Positions 53,285 to 63,079 of a stretch of 64,000 bases of DNA are shown here, in pieces. The notes beneath the pieces are model-generated. The model made no database searches. It had not been told where the DNA came from and saw nothing but the letters and a program-made list of their open reading frames with translations. Each line of letters opens with the position of its first letter. Position 1 is the stretch's first letter. The position numbers and the translations under genes are program-made. Source of the stretch: Verrucomicrobiota bacterium (GTDB taxonomy: Bacteria > Verrucomicrobiota > Verrucomicrobiia > Opitutales > UBA2995); the NCBI GenBank assembly GCA_027622555.1, contig JAQBYJ010000012.1, positions 1 through 64,000 of the forward strand. The letters run 5' to 3'.

Positions 53285-53353
53285 GCGTTACGCTACATGG
53301 CGTAGTTTTTAGCTTGCTAGAACGCTACTCGGCGTTACGCTAACTGGCGTAAC
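53285..53353. promoter_or_regulatory. Array of three ACGC-N6-GCGT dyads upstream of the ATPase gene
   Basis: Sites at 53290-53303 (ACGCTACATGGCGT), 53322-53335 (ACGCTACTCGGCGT) and 53337-53350 (ACGCTAACTGGCGT) share the same arms and a TA start of the spacer. The last ends four bases before the ATG of the ATPase gene. The spacing and repetition suggest operators for a gene-specific repressor; a mobile-element end is an alternative. Confidence 0.6.
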
Positions 53354-53354
53354 A

Positions 53355-54473
53355 ATGAAAAATCCATTCACATTCGGAAGAGTTGTAAACGGTGAGGACT
53401 ATTGTCCCAGACCGGAACAGGAAGCCTTGCTAACCCAATCCATTCGCAGTGGGCACAATATAGCTGTGATCGGCCAGCGGCGGGTCGGTAAAACCTCGAT
53501 CATTCTCAGAACAGCCAACGCGCTGCCAGGAACACACTTATTATATGTAGACCTCTTGGCGGTGAATACCGTTGCAGAGATCGGTGAGCGAATAGGACGG
53601 GCGTATATAAAACTGGGGCATGCGGAAGGATTTTTTCAACGAGCCATCCAACTCTTCGCCAAACAAAGGCCCTCCGTGAGCTTCGACCCACTTACCGGAA
53701 CGCCCTCCGTGGGACTCTCTGTGGATCGGTCCCAATCCATGCAAACCCTGGAAGATGTTCTAGATCGGCTGCTGGAAGGGCACAAACGCGATCCGTTAGT
53801 CGTGGTGTTTGACGAATTCCAGGATGTCTTGCGAGTGGAGGAACCGCAAAAGGCCCTGGCACTGATGCGCGGAAAGATCCAACACCACGGAGATCTACCT
53901 TATGTTTTTTCTGGAAGTATCCGGAGTAAGATGCGCACCATTTTCAACGATCCCGACAGCGCGTTCTTTAAAAGCGCCATCACCTTGGAGCTGGAACCAC
54001 TTAACCTGGAGGAGTTTGAATCCTTTCTCCGAAAACACTTCGAAAGCGGCAACCGAACAACCGACCCGAACCTGTTTCAAGACATCGCGGATCTGGGGAT
54101 TCAGATTACTGGCGACGTGCAACAACTCTGTTGGGCCTTGTGGGAAGCGAGCGAACCCGGAGAGGTCGTTGACAAGAACACCATTACCAAAGCACTGGAG
54201 CGGATCTTTACCCTGGAACGAATCAGCTACGAAGATACTGTGTCCGAACTCACAGACGTTCAACGACGTTGTCTAGTCAGCCTGGTAAAAACAGGCGGGC
54301 AATCCATTCACTCCAAGTTGTTCAAGGAAACCAGCGGAGTCGCCCAATCCAGTTCGATCACCAAGGCTGTGAACCGCCTTTTGGAAAGACGCATTGTCTA
54401 CAAGTATCAAAAGACCTACCAGGTCGCTAATCCGTTCTTTGCTGTTTGGCTTAGCCAGAAAGACTATATTTAG
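53355..54473 (+). CDS. Stand-alone AAA-type ATPase (archaeal-ATPase-like) with winged helix
   Basis: 372 residues. P-loop GQRRVGKTSIIL (about 36-47), Walker B VVVFDEFQDVL (about 152-162), sensor-1-like YVFSGSIRSKM (about 184-194) and a C-terminal winged-helix domain (about 290-370; RRCLVSLVKTGGQSIHSKLF, AVNRLLERRIVYKY). This is the family of STAND/ATPase_2-type proteins common in archaea and some bacteria and often mobile or variable between strains; function is mostly unknown. A dyad array precedes it and it overlaps the convergent Ada-like gene by four bases. The region around it has no obvious partner gene. Confidence 0.85.
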   Translation: MKNPFTFGRVVNGEDYCPRPEQEALLTQSIRSGHNIAVIGQRRVGKTSIILRTANALPGTHLLYVDLLAVNTVAEIGERIGRAYIKLGHAEGFFQRAIQLFAKQRPSVSFDPLTGTPSVGLSVDRSQSMQTLEDVLDRLLEGHKRDPLVVVFDEFQDVLRVEEPQKALALMRGKIQHHGDLPYVFSGSIRSKMRTIFNDPDSAFFKSAITLELEPLNLEEFESFLRKHFESGNRTTDPNLFQDIADLGIQITGDVQQLCWALWEASEPGEVVDKNTITKALERIFTLERISYEDTVSELTDVQRRCLVSLVKTGGQSIHSKLFKETSGVAQSSSITKAVNRLLERRIVYKYQKTYQVANPFFAVWLSQKDYI

Positions 54474-55297
54474 GAGACTCGGAGACTCGCTTCCCAGGCA
54501 AGCATCACTTTCTTACGAGGTAATCCCCAACGATAACCGCCCAAATTACCGCCTTTACGAATCACTCGATGGCAGGGAATCAACCAGGAAATGGGGTTGT
54601 CCCCAACGGCACTGGCTACCGCTCGGGTGGCAGTTGGTCGACCGATGGCTTCAGCCAAATCCGAATAGGTGCAAAGGGAACCGGAAGGAATTTCCAACAA
54701 CGCTTTCCACACCTGAACCTGAAACGTGGTGCCTCTCACAAAGAGTGGAAGTTTCTTCTCGCCGGTTGAAGAATCTTTGAACAATTGCCTGGCAAATGGC
54801 GCAGCCCTCGCATCGTTTCTCTCGGCACGCGCTAGAGGCCAATACTCTTCGATCGCTTCTCTTGCCAACAGCTCGCTCGGCTCAGGCAAAAAGAAAGATC
54901 CGCAAAGACCACGATCACAAATCGCGAGAACCACGATTCCGAACCGAGTGGGGTACATGCCAAATTCAATGGTTAAACCTTCTCCGCCAGTTTTATACTC
55001 ACCGGGCGTAATCGATTCCATGCTGACAAACAAATCATGCAAGCGCCCTGGCCCAGACAAGCCACTATCCAACGCCGAATCCAGGACAGATTGATTATCA
55101 TCCAGACGTGATTTGGCATATTCGAGAGTAAGATACTTCAGAAATTGTTTAGGAGATATCCCCACCCATTTTTTAAACACTCGTTGAAAGTGCTCGGGAC
55201 TCATCCCGACCCGCCGGGCCAATTCGTCCAAACCAGGTTGGTCCTGAAAATGATCTCCCAAGTGCTGGATAATAGCTTCGATCTGGTCGTAATGCAT
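54470..55297 (-). CDS. Ada-like methylated-DNA-[protein]-cysteine methyltransferase with AraC domain
   Basis: 275 residues. N-terminal AraC/XylS helix-turn-helix (about 5-100; LDELARRVGMSPEHFQRVFKK) is joined to an O6-alkylguanine-DNA alkyltransferase domain (about 110-270) with the active-site motif IPCHRVIRKGGNLGGYRWGL, methyl acceptor Cys in PCHRV. The N-terminal zinc/phosphotriester domain of E. coli Ada is missing, as in the bifunctional AdaA-less form. Repairs O6-methylguanine and may activate its own gene on alkylation. Confidence 0.93.
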   Translation of the reverse strand: MHYDQIEAIIQHLGDHFQDQPGLDELARRVGMSPEHFQRVFKKWVGISPKQFLKYLTLEYAKSRLDDNQSVLDSALDSGLSGPGRLHDLFVSMESITPGEYKTGGEGLTIEFGMYPTRFGIVVLAICDRGLCGSFFLPEPSELLAREAIEEYWPLARAERNDARAAPFARQLFKDSSTGEKKLPLFVRGTTFQVQVWKALLEIPSGSLCTYSDLAEAIGRPTATRAVASAVGDNPISWLIPCHRVIRKGGNLGGYRWGLPRKKVMLAWEASLRVS

Positions 55298-55938
55298 GAC
55301 GGTTAAAAGATAACAAATCGAATAACACGGAATCCACCCGATTCTTGCGAATTTGTTAAGGAACTGGCTAAATAGTTTCCGTAGTTTTGAAAAGAAGACC
55401 TGTTACGCTCGATACTAAAATTCTTGGAGCCGTTAGATAAAAGAAGGTGCTCACAAGAAATCCTAGACTTCGAAGGGCCGATGTTTTGAAGTTTAAATCG
55501 CCAGAGAGCCGAAGGCATTGATTTAACTGTGAGTAATTGACTTCCGGGGATCATATCTGGTTTATAAAGCGCTCATCTAGAGCCGGGAACATGAGCCCGC
55601 TCCGCAACAGTCATTTCTTAAACCTATGATTCAAGTTTTCTCACCTTATCCAAAAGGGTTCAACTTTAGGAAGTATACCCTATCAAAGCGTATTTTCTGC
55701 TATAAAAAAGGAAGAACAATTAATTGAGTCGTAGCTGTAGACTGCATAGACAATCGCCCAATCGAAACTGTCTTAACCGCGGAAGCCTTCTAATAAAATC
55801 AGGCATTCGGCCGCCTAAATAGGCACTTATTTATGCAAGGCTTCAAAAAAAGTATTTCAAGTTCTATGCATGGTCTTGTTGCCCAGATTTTCTCACAGCC
55901 GAAGCTAAATTCTCAATAGGACACACCAGATAGCCAAA
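55298..55938. other. Intergenic gap of 641 bases
   Basis: I find no supported gene. A frame at 55303-55554 on the minus strand has no recognisable features. The stretch is AT-rich with several runs of A and T and should contain the promoters of the Ada-like gene and of the glycosyltransferase cluster. Confidence 0.5.
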
Positions 55939-56679
55939 GTGGAAAAACCTTATATCATTGCAATCGTTCCGGCCTTTAACGTAGCGCCCATCCTAAAAAA
56001 AACGATTGAAGAAATACCGGCTGATAGTTTCAGAGAAATAATCGTAGTAGATGATGCAAGTACGGATGATACGGCATCCGTTGCGCGACAATTGGGAGTA
56101 ATTGTTATTACACACCTTGAAAATACTGGATATGGGGGTGCCCAAAAAACCGGCTATAAAAAAGCAATCGAGCTAGGTGCCGAAGGAGTTGTTATGGTCC
56201 ATGGTGATAATCAATATGATCCAACCATTGCCGACCAATTCGCTAAAAAAATCTCGCAGGAGGGATACGAATTAGTCACAGGTTCACGCATGATACTGGG
56301 AGACGTGCTTTCGGCAGGAATGCCGATGTGGAAGTTTATTCCAAACAGATTTCTCACATGGCTGGAAAACAATGTTTTCGGCACTCATATTTCAGACTAT
56401 CATAACGGTTACAGGGCATACTCAGTTGAGTTTTTGAAACAGATTCCGCTAGACCTCCTCTCAAATAAATTTGATTTTGATACTGACATAATGATCCAGG
56501 GGGCAATCAGGAATAGCAAAATTGGAGAGATAGCCCATCCAACAAGATATCTCGATGAGAACTCGCAGATGTCATTTGGCAAAGGCATTATTTATGGGCT
56601 ATGCATTTTAAAAACTGTATCCAAATTTTTGCTGCACAAGGCACGGATTCAACGCCAAAAGGTTTATGAGGCACATTAG
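55939..56679 (+). CDS. GT2 glycosyltransferase (polyprenyl-phosphate sugar transferase-like)
   Basis: 246 residues starting with GTG at 55939. The GT-A fold motifs are IVPAFNVAPILKKTIEEI, the nucleotide-binding VVDDASTDDTA and MVHGDNQYDP (DxD-like), then the DPM1-like GSRMILGD. Such enzymes transfer a sugar from a nucleotide donor to a lipid carrier or glycan at the inner face of the membrane. No membrane helices at the C-terminus. The epimerase gene follows after 9 bp. Confidence 0.9.
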   Translation: MEKPYIIAIVPAFNVAPILKKTIEEIPADSFREIIVVDDASTDDTASVARQLGVIVITHLENTGYGGAQKTGYKKAIELGAEGVVMVHGDNQYDPTIADQFAKKISQEGYELVTGSRMILGDVLSAGMPMWKFIPNRFLTWLENNVFGTHISDYHNGYRAYSVEFLKQIPLDLLSNKFDFDTDIMIQGAIRNSKIGEIAHPTRYLDENSQMSFGKGIIYGLCILKTVSKFLLHKARIQRQKVYEAH

Positions 56680-56688
56680 GAACAACTC

Positions 56689-57693
56689 ATGCCTATAAAA
56701 ACGGAAAAGGTACTAGTTACCGGCGGAGCTGGTTTCATTGGCTCGCATGTTTCACGGTATTTGTTGAATACAGGATTTTCGGTTGTTATCCTGGATGATT
56801 TAAGCGGAGGATTCGTAGAAAACGTACCAAAAGGAGCAACCTTCGTGAAAGGTAGTATCTTGGATGTTCAGCTTCTTGAAGAGCTGTTCCAGGAAAACCA
56901 ATTTGATTACGTCGTCCACTTGGCGGCTTATGCAGCGGAGGGGCTGAGCCACTTTATAAAGCGCTTCAACTACAACAATAATCTTATTGGTTCGGTCAAC
57001 CTGATCAATGAATCGATTAAGCACGATATAAAGTGTTTCGCTTTTAGTTCATCCATCGCGGTGTACGGCACGAATCGACTGCCTATGACAGAAGATCTTA
57101 CGCCTCAACCCGAAGATCCGTACGGGATTGCCAAGTACGCTGTAGAGCTGGAATTGAAGGTTAGCCAGGAAATGTTCGGATTGAATTATATCATTTTTAG
57201 ACCTCACAACGTCTACGGTGAATTCCAGCATATTGGCGATAAATACCGCAACGTCATAGGTATTTTCATGAACCAGATCATGAAGAATGAGCCTATTACA
57301 ATCTTTGGAGATGGCCTACAAACGAGAGCTTTCAGTTATGTCGGAAATATCGCCCCATTCATTGCAGAATCTGTCCAAAAGAAAGACGTGTATAATGAGA
57401 TTTTTAATATCGGATCCGAAGACTTTATCTCCTTAAATGAGCTAGCGACCATGGTAATGAATGCCATGGGAAAGAAAGTTGAAATAAAAAGAGCGGAGCC
57501 GCGGAACGAAGTTAAACACGCCTATTGCAGTCACGAAAAAATCAAATCCTTTTTCGGCGATCGTCAGGAAATAAGCATGGAATGCGGGATCAAAAAAATG
57601 GCCGAATGGGCAAAAAATTTCGGCACTAGAGAAAATTCTACCTTTGAGGCCATTGAGTTGCACAAGAATATGCCATCAGGGTGGCAGGATTAG
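56689..57693 (+). CDS. NAD-dependent sugar nucleotide epimerase/dehydratase
   Basis: 334 residues, extended SDR of the UDP-glucose 4-epimerase type. Rossmann motif VTGGAGFIGSHVSRYLL, FAFSSSIAVYG (catalytic Ser), PYGIAKYAVELE (Tyr-x-x-x-Lys) and a nucleotide-sugar-binding C-terminal part (RPHNVYGEFQHIGDKYRNV, GDGLQTRAFSYV). With the glycosyltransferase just upstream it likely supplies or modifies a sugar for a surface polysaccharide. Confidence 0.9.
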   Translation: MPIKTEKVLVTGGAGFIGSHVSRYLLNTGFSVVILDDLSGGFVENVPKGATFVKGSILDVQLLEELFQENQFDYVVHLAAYAAEGLSHFIKRFNYNNNLIGSVNLINESIKHDIKCFAFSSSIAVYGTNRLPMTEDLTPQPEDPYGIAKYAVELELKVSQEMFGLNYIIFRPHNVYGEFQHIGDKYRNVIGIFMNQIMKNEPITIFGDGLQTRAFSYVGNIAPFIAESVQKKDVYNEIFNIGSEDFISLNELATMVMNAMGKKVEIKRAEPRNEVKHAYCSHEKIKSFFGDRQEISMECGIKKMAEWAKNFGTRENSTFEAIELHKNMPSGWQD

Positions 57694-57923
57694 AATCCCC
57701 ATCTGGTGAGGCCCTTCCAATACTCCAAATGGGCACAGGATTTCCGTAACCGTTCAAACCCATACATTCAGTTTCACCGTTTTTTGGGGGCTAAAAGGCA
57801 ATTCGGTTTTACTCGAATAACCAGCACACCGCCCAACCTGGATCTGCTATAAAAGACTATGGCAATTTCTGTAAATTACCCAAGCCCGATAACTCCACGG
57901 ATTAAAACGCGAGGCTTCGAGGC

Positions 57924-59426
57924 TTAAACAGAATATTGCGGACGTGGTTTCTTCGGCCAGTCGAGGTGGTAGAATTTGCCACGTGGTTCATCGGTCCGCT
58001 CGTAGGTATGAGCGCCGAAGAAATCACGCTGAGCCTGAAGCAAATTTGCCGGTAGACGTGCCTGACGATAACCATCGTAGTATGAAAGGGCAGAAGCGAA
58101 AGTCGGTATTGGAATACCATTCAAGCTCGCTGCAGCTACAACCTTACGCCAGTTGGACTGGGAGGTATTTATCTCGCCAAGGAAATAGGGATCGAGAAGA
58201 AGGTTCGCCAGCTCAGCATCGTGGGCATAAGCCTCTGTAATCTTCTGCAGGAAGCGGGCACGAATAATACAACCACCACGCCAGATTTGAGCGATTTCTC
58301 CAAAGTTTAGTGACCAGTTGTATTCCTTTTGTGCTTCACGCATCAATTGAAAGCCCTGGGCGTATGAACAGATTTTCGAGCAGTACAGTGCGTCGTGGAT
58401 CGCTTTAATAAACTCAGCTTTATCACCCTCAAACGATGGCTCTGGGCCAGTGAGGATTGCAGATGCAGCTACGCGCTCTTCTTTAACCGCGCTCAAACAA
58501 CGGGCAAATACGGCTTCGGCTACCGTTGGAGCTGGAACGCCCATGTCGAGTGCGTTCACTGACGTCCATTTGCCAGTCCCTTTTTGTCCGGCAGTATCGA
58601 GAACGATGTCCACAAACGCTTGACCTGTTACCGGGTCATTCTCTTGCAGGATGTCAGCGGTGATTTCGATAAGGAAAGAATCGAGCAACCCTTCATTCCA
58701 TTCAGCAAAGACTTTTCCAATCTCGGATGCTTCCATGCCGAGTAAGTTTTTCATGAGGAAGTAAGCCTCACAAATCATCTGCATGTCTCCATACTCAATG
58801 CCATTGTGGACCATTTTCACATAGTGGCCGGCACCATTGGGACCAATGTATGCTGAACATGGAAATCCCCCTTCAATTGGTTTACCTGGTGTGGCACCTT
58901 CCAGTGGTTTGCCGGTTTCAGGATCCACCTTAGCGGCGATCGCCTGCCAGATTGGTTTCAGGTGTTTCCAGGATTCAGGATCTCCTCCAGGCATCATCGA
59001 AGGACCAAAACGAGCACCCTCTTCTCCACCGGAAACTCCAGATCCGACGAAGCGAAGACCTTTTTCACTGAGCTCTTTTTCGCGACGTATGGTATCCGTC
59101 CACTTGGCATTACCACCGTCGATGATAATGTCTCCTTCGTCTAGCAGCGGAATCAATCCGTCAATGACCGCATCGGTTGGACCACCGGCCTGAACCATAA
59201 TAACAATTTTCCGAGGACCCTTGAGGGACTTCACAAATCCTTCCAAGGTTTCTTCGCCAACCAATCCACCTGGGGTGTCCGGATTCGCAGCAACAAATTC
59301 GTCCATTTTGGAAGTCGTGCGGTTGTATACCGTGATTTTAAAGCCATGGTCGGCGATGTTAAGTGCCAGGTTCTGGCCCATTACAGCCAGCCCGATGAGA
59401 CCTATATCAGATAATTCTTCAGACAT
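57924..59426 (-). CDS. gnd: 6-phosphogluconate dehydrogenase (decarboxylating)
   Basis: 500 residues, slightly longer than E. coli Gnd (468). N-terminal [21 protein letters not shown] for NADP, the substrate motifs [13 protein letters not shown] and the catalytic [20 protein letters not shown], then [16 protein letters not shown] with the catalytic Lys, and the C-terminal [14 protein letters not shown]. Oxidises 6-phosphogluconate to ribulose-5-phosphate in the pentose phosphate pathway. Insertion [13 protein letters not shown] at about 175 accounts for part of the extra length. Confidence 0.96.
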   Translation of the reverse strand: MSEELSDIGLIGLAVMGQNLALNIADHGFKITVYNRTTSKMDEFVAANPDTPGGLVGEETLEGFVKSLKGPRKIVIMVQAGGPTDAVIDGLIPLLDEGDIIIDGGNAKWTDTIRREKELSEKGLRFVGSGVSGGEEGARFGPSMMPGGDPESWKHLKPIWQAIAAKVDPETGKPLEGATPGKPIEGGFPCSAYIGPNGAGHYVKMVHNGIEYGDMQMICEAYFLMKNLLGMEASEIGKVFAEWNEGLLDSFLIEITADILQENDPVTGQAFVDIVLDTAGQKGTGKWTSVNALDMGVPAPTVAEAVFARCLSAVKEERVAASAILTGPEPSFEGDKAEFIKAIHDALYCSKICSYAQGFQLMREAQKEYNWSLNFGEIAQIWRGGCIIRARFLQKITEAYAHDAELANLLLDPYFLGEINTSQSNWRKVVAAASLNGIPIPTFASALSYYDGYRQARLPANLLQAQRDFFGAHTYERTDEPRGKFYHLDWPKKPRPQYSV

Positions 59427-59549
59427 ATTCTAACTCCTGTTTAAAATTGAGGCAGGACCCAAACAAAGCGAAATTCACAAAGCAAGAACGAAGCCCGCTT
59501 GTTGCCGTAAAAACAGATAACACCAACGATTCCGCCTCAAATATGCCAA

Positions 59550-59984
59550 TCAGGTCTGACCAGATGCATCCTCGTCATGGCAAGCAACCCAATAGCTTCT
59601 GCCCGAATCAAGATTTTCACGCTTCCAAATGGGGACCCTCCTTTTAGCTTCATCAATGATGTAACGAGCAGCATCGAAAGCATCTCCACGATGAGCTGAA
59701 ATAACCCCGACCCAAACAGCAATTTCTCCGATGCTCAAAGAACCAACACGGTGAACACACTGACACTCAAGAAGGTCAAACTTCGCTTGTGCTTCCTTGA
59801 GGATTTTTTCTCCTTCGGCCTCTGCGAGAGGCACATAGGCCTGATAATCCAACCCCTTTACCGAAAGCCCTTCGTTGTGATTTCTGACTCGACCCTCAAA
59901 AGTGACCAACGCGCCACCGGCCGGATTTTCCAAGCGTTGCCCAAGTTGGACTACATCAAGGGATTTATCAGTTAAAGAAAACAT
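59550..59984 (-). CDS. moaE: Molybdopterin synthase catalytic subunit MoaE
   Basis: 144 residues. GGALVTFEGRVRNHNEGLSV (about 26-45), RVGSLSIGEIAVWVGVISAHR (about 84-104) and RRVPIWKRE with the catalytic lysine (about 122-130) are MoaE signatures. It adds sulfur to precursor Z to form molybdopterin. The MoaD partner is not adjacent. No other molybdopterin gene occurs in the window. Confidence 0.94.
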   Translation of the reverse strand: MFSLTDKSLDVVQLGQRLENPAGGALVTFEGRVRNHNEGLSVKGLDYQAYVPLAEAEGEKILKEAQAKFDLLECQCVHRVGSLSIGEIAVWVGVISAHRGDAFDAARYIIDEAKRRVPIWKRENLDSGRSYWVACHDEDASGQT

Positions 59985-60094
59985 GGGAAGACCGATTTCT
60001 CTTCCGAGAAGATAGAGTGAGCAAGCCTATTTGGAAAGTATTGGAAAAAGGAGAGAATTATGTCTGCATCGCTTTTTTGGTATCCTAGCTCTGT

Positions 60095-62080
60095 ATGTTT
60101 CAAAATTCTCCCTGGCAGTTCCTAACGACGCGACGCAGCTTCTATTTAATAGCGACGCTTGGGTTTATCTTTAAATACTGGCTCGTGCTTGGTGAAGAAA
60201 TTGAACCGTTTTACCGGCCGGCTGATGATCTGAATTATGTAACACTCGCCAAATCCTGGTACTGGTGGACCGAATACAACGGCTGGTCATTCCTAAGACC
60301 GCCAATCTGGCCACTCGTTATGGCAGTCGTCGACTTCATTGGAATTCCATTGCGGATTTTTCAGGAGTTACTGCTTTGTTGGGCCACTTATTTTCTAATC
60401 AACCGATTTCAAAAAAACGGCCTTAATGCTACCATAGCAGGCATCTGTTTCATCGTGATCATTCATCATCCAGGATGGTTATTGTTGGCCAATCGAACAC
60501 TGCGGGAATGTTTTTACGTGTCGCTGCTTTTGATATTGGTTGCTCAGTTAGTGCCATTGGCCAATCGCAAACTTATGACGATCCGCTGGGATCATTTACT
60601 ACCCGCCGGCATTACATCCGCGTTGTTGTGGTACACAAGGGAAGAGGCCATGACCATCGCGATGATCCTGTTGAGCTTCGTTTTCATTTTCTGGATACTT
60701 AAACAAGAGCTGCCGAAGCGATCAAAAGTGGTAAAACAACTGGCATGGGTTTTTCTTGGACTGTTTGGACCCGTTCTGGTTCTCAATATATCGATCCGGT
60801 CGGCCAACTATGCGGTCCATGGTCTTTTCATCCCGCACGAGTTTGCCGGGAACTCTTTTAAAACGGCTTACAAGCGGTTGATGGAAATCAAGCCCGACAA
60901 CTCCAAACCATGGGCAACCGTCGAAAAAGAATCATTGGAAAAAGCGTACGAAGTAAGCCCGACGCTAGCATCCATAAGAGAGGCGCTTTCAAATAGGGTG
61001 GGGCCGCGCTGGGCTGAGGCGACTTTGGGTCAAACCAAAAATCCTGAGGAAATCGCCGGCAGTGCCTTCTACTTTGCATTGAGAGAATCGGCCATTGAAG
61101 AAGGCATGCACAAGGACGCCCTAACGGCTCATGCCTTTTACAACAATATCGACAAGGAACTGAAGAAAGCGTTCAAAGAAGGAAAGCTCAAGAAGCGCTT
61201 CGTGCTTTCCAGTTACCTTGATCCCGAGATAACTGATTGGTTAACGCGGTTTCCAGCCGGTCTATCAAAAATAATCGGATTTGCCTATCAGCCGCTTAAG
61301 GATAATGATATCCGAATCTATTATCCGCGCCATAATGTCTTTAGCACGCTCGATCTCTACGATGAAGTTACCAACCGGCGACATTATTTAGCCTATCGTA
61401 AAGTCCCGAGAGTGCGGGGTTGGGTCTTTATCGAAGGTAAAGAAATCAGCAGTATAGAAGTCTTGGATCATAATCTAATCGTTTTGGATTCGACGACAGA
61501 TATCTATCCCCGACCCGACGTGGCGGCTGCTTACAAAGACAGTAATCCTCCACTCAATTCCGGATTCGAAATCTCATTACCAAAAGCCGACTATCCTGAT
61601 TGGGATGTGAAAATAGTTTTCGAAACAAAGGATGGCAGCTTAGTTCCATTGCAAGCAAAACGGCTGTTAACGCTGGGACAACAACAGGAAAGGGATAGCG
61701 AAGGAACATTGCTGCGAATAACGGTCGATGAAATGAATTGGGGAGGAAACCTTTATGCTGCTCAGAATGCAATCCAAGCCTGGTTGTGGCTAAGCCATGG
61801 AAAATTTCACCTGGGCTTAGGCTGCATTGCCCTATTGATATTGCTGGTGCGCTATGTTGCTTACAAACCAAATGCTCAGATTCGCCACTACCTTCGCTGG
61901 ATATTGTTCCTTGGCTTCTTAATCGTTTTCAGAGGTTTAATTATTACCTTGATGGACATATCTTCATTCCACATCGGCCTACGGTATATTTTTCCCGGTT
62001 TGGTCTTCTTACCGCTACTATTTGGTTTAATGATACAAGAAGGTATAAACGGTTGTAAGAGTAAACTATTACGCTGGTAA
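60095..62080 (+). CDS. Large multi-pass membrane protein, glycosyltransferase-like
   Basis: 661 residues with about 10-12 membrane helices, grouped at about 14-32, 70-90, 105-130, 140-165, 185-215, 230-250 and near the C-terminus (about 570-650). Between them lies a large, charged soluble part (about 255-560). The early PADDLNYVTLAKSW resembles the first external loop with Asp residues in GT39/GT83 (PMT/ArnT-like) enzymes that use polyprenyl-phosphate sugars, but the match is not specific. The methyltransferase gene starts nine bases later. Function uncertain; a cell-envelope glycosyltransferase is the best guess. Confidence 0.7.
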   Translation: MFQNSPWQFLTTRRSFYLIATLGFIFKYWLVLGEEIEPFYRPADDLNYVTLAKSWYWWTEYNGWSFLRPPIWPLVMAVVDFIGIPLRIFQELLLCWATYFLINRFQKNGLNATIAGICFIVIIHHPGWLLLANRTLRECFYVSLLLILVAQLVPLANRKLMTIRWDHLLPAGITSALLWYTREEAMTIAMILLSFVFIFWILKQELPKRSKVVKQLAWVFLGLFGPVLVLNISIRSANYAVHGLFIPHEFAGNSFKTAYKRLMEIKPDNSKPWATVEKESLEKAYEVSPTLASIREALSNRVGPRWAEATLGQTKNPEEIAGSAFYFALRESAIEEGMHKDALTAHAFYNNIDKELKKAFKEGKLKKRFVLSSYLDPEITDWLTRFPAGLSKIIGFAYQPLKDNDIRIYYPRHNVFSTLDLYDEVTNRRHYLAYRKVPRVRGWVFIEGKEISSIEVLDHNLIVLDSTTDIYPRPDVAAAYKDSNPPLNSGFEISLPKADYPDWDVKIVFETKDGSLVPLQAKRLLTLGQQQERDSEGTLLRITVDEMNWGGNLYAAQNAIQAWLWLSHGKFHLGLGCIALLILLVRYVAYKPNAQIRHYLRWILFLGFLIVFRGLIITLMDISSFHIGLRYIFPGLVFLPLLFGLMIQEGINGCKSKLLRW

Positions 62081-62088
62081 CTTTGTTT

Positions 62089-62982
62089 ATGGATGCTTCT
62101 CAGAAATGCCGTATCTGTAACGCCGATACTTTCTTAAAATGGTCCTCAAATCTGAAGGAGGAGTTAAACAGCGAACACTTCGCCATCACTGACGCAAACT
62201 ACGGACTGACCGGTGCCATTGATCAATGCCCGGAATGCGGCTTCCTCCAATGTAGCGATTTGGGCGAGGTGTTGGATTTTTATGTGAGCCTTGAAGACCC
62301 ACGATACGAACAAGGACGGAAGGAACGGGCGCTACAAGCCGCAGCACTTTTGGGACACTTGGAAACATTTGCACCAGGCGAAAGCTTATTGGATGTTGGG
62401 GCTGGCACCGGTATTTTGGTCGAGGAAGCTTTGAAGGCTGGCTTTAAAGCAGAAGGAATAGAACCATCGATATGGCTGCATGGGGAGGCCGCTAAAAAAA
62501 ACCTTCCTATCAAAAGAGGACTACTAAGCGATCTGGAGAAAGATTGTACTTTTAACTATATTACGCTTATTGACGTGATAGAACATGTCGAAGATCCGGT
62601 AACGTTGTTGAGGGAAGTTTCCAGCCATTTAACCGAAGAAGGATATGCGATGGTAGCCACACCCGATTGCGGTGCTTTTTTCGCCCGGTTACTCGGGCGA
62701 AAGTGGTGGCACTACAGGATCGCACACATTAGCTACTTCAATCGCAAAACCCTCGATCTGATTAGTAAAAAGACGGGGTTTGAGATTATGGCTGTTAAGC
62801 GACCCGGCTGGTATTTTACCTTAGACTATTTGTGGATAAGGCTATTGGCCTACTTGCCGAAATGGATGCGCTTGAAGCCCATGGCCTGGATGAAAACGGT
62901 AACCATTCCATTCAACTTGGGAGATTCATTACTTGTAGTAATGAAAAAACAAAAGAATTCCCAAACGTATACCACAGACTAA
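62089..62982 (+). CDS. Class I SAM-dependent methyltransferase with N-terminal zinc-binding motif
   Basis: 297 residues from the ATG at 62089 (a TTG two codons earlier is possible). Two CxxC pairs near the N-terminus (CRIC at about 5 and CPECGFLQC at about 47) recall the zinc ribbon of O-antigen/sugar methyltransferases. SAM motif I is LLDVGAGTGILVEEAL (about 99-114), with YITLIDVIEHVEDP as motif II. A C-terminal hydrophobic stretch (about 245-290) might contact membrane. Probably methylates a glycan or nucleotide sugar made with the upstream membrane protein. Confidence 0.88.
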   Translation: MDASQKCRICNADTFLKWSSNLKEELNSEHFAITDANYGLTGAIDQCPECGFLQCSDLGEVLDFYVSLEDPRYEQGRKERALQAAALLGHLETFAPGESLLDVGAGTGILVEEALKAGFKAEGIEPSIWLHGEAAKKNLPIKRGLLSDLEKDCTFNYITLIDVIEHVEDPVTLLREVSSHLTEEGYAMVATPDCGAFFARLLGRKWWHYRIAHISYFNRKTLDLISKKTGFEIMAVKRPGWYFTLDYLWIRLLAYLPKWMRLKPMAWMKTVTIPFNLGDSLLVVMKKQKNSQTYTTD

Positions 62983-63079
62983 ATTTGTACCTGAGGAATT
63001 GGGAAAGACATCGTTTGACCACTCTCCTATATTGACATACCTCCATTTCGTATACTGATAGATCCCCAACTTGAAAATC

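Noticed and set aside
55303-55554. 83-codon minus-strand frame in the gap before the glycosyltransferase
   Set aside because: No conserved pattern, unusual composition and no plausible start signal; treated as chance.
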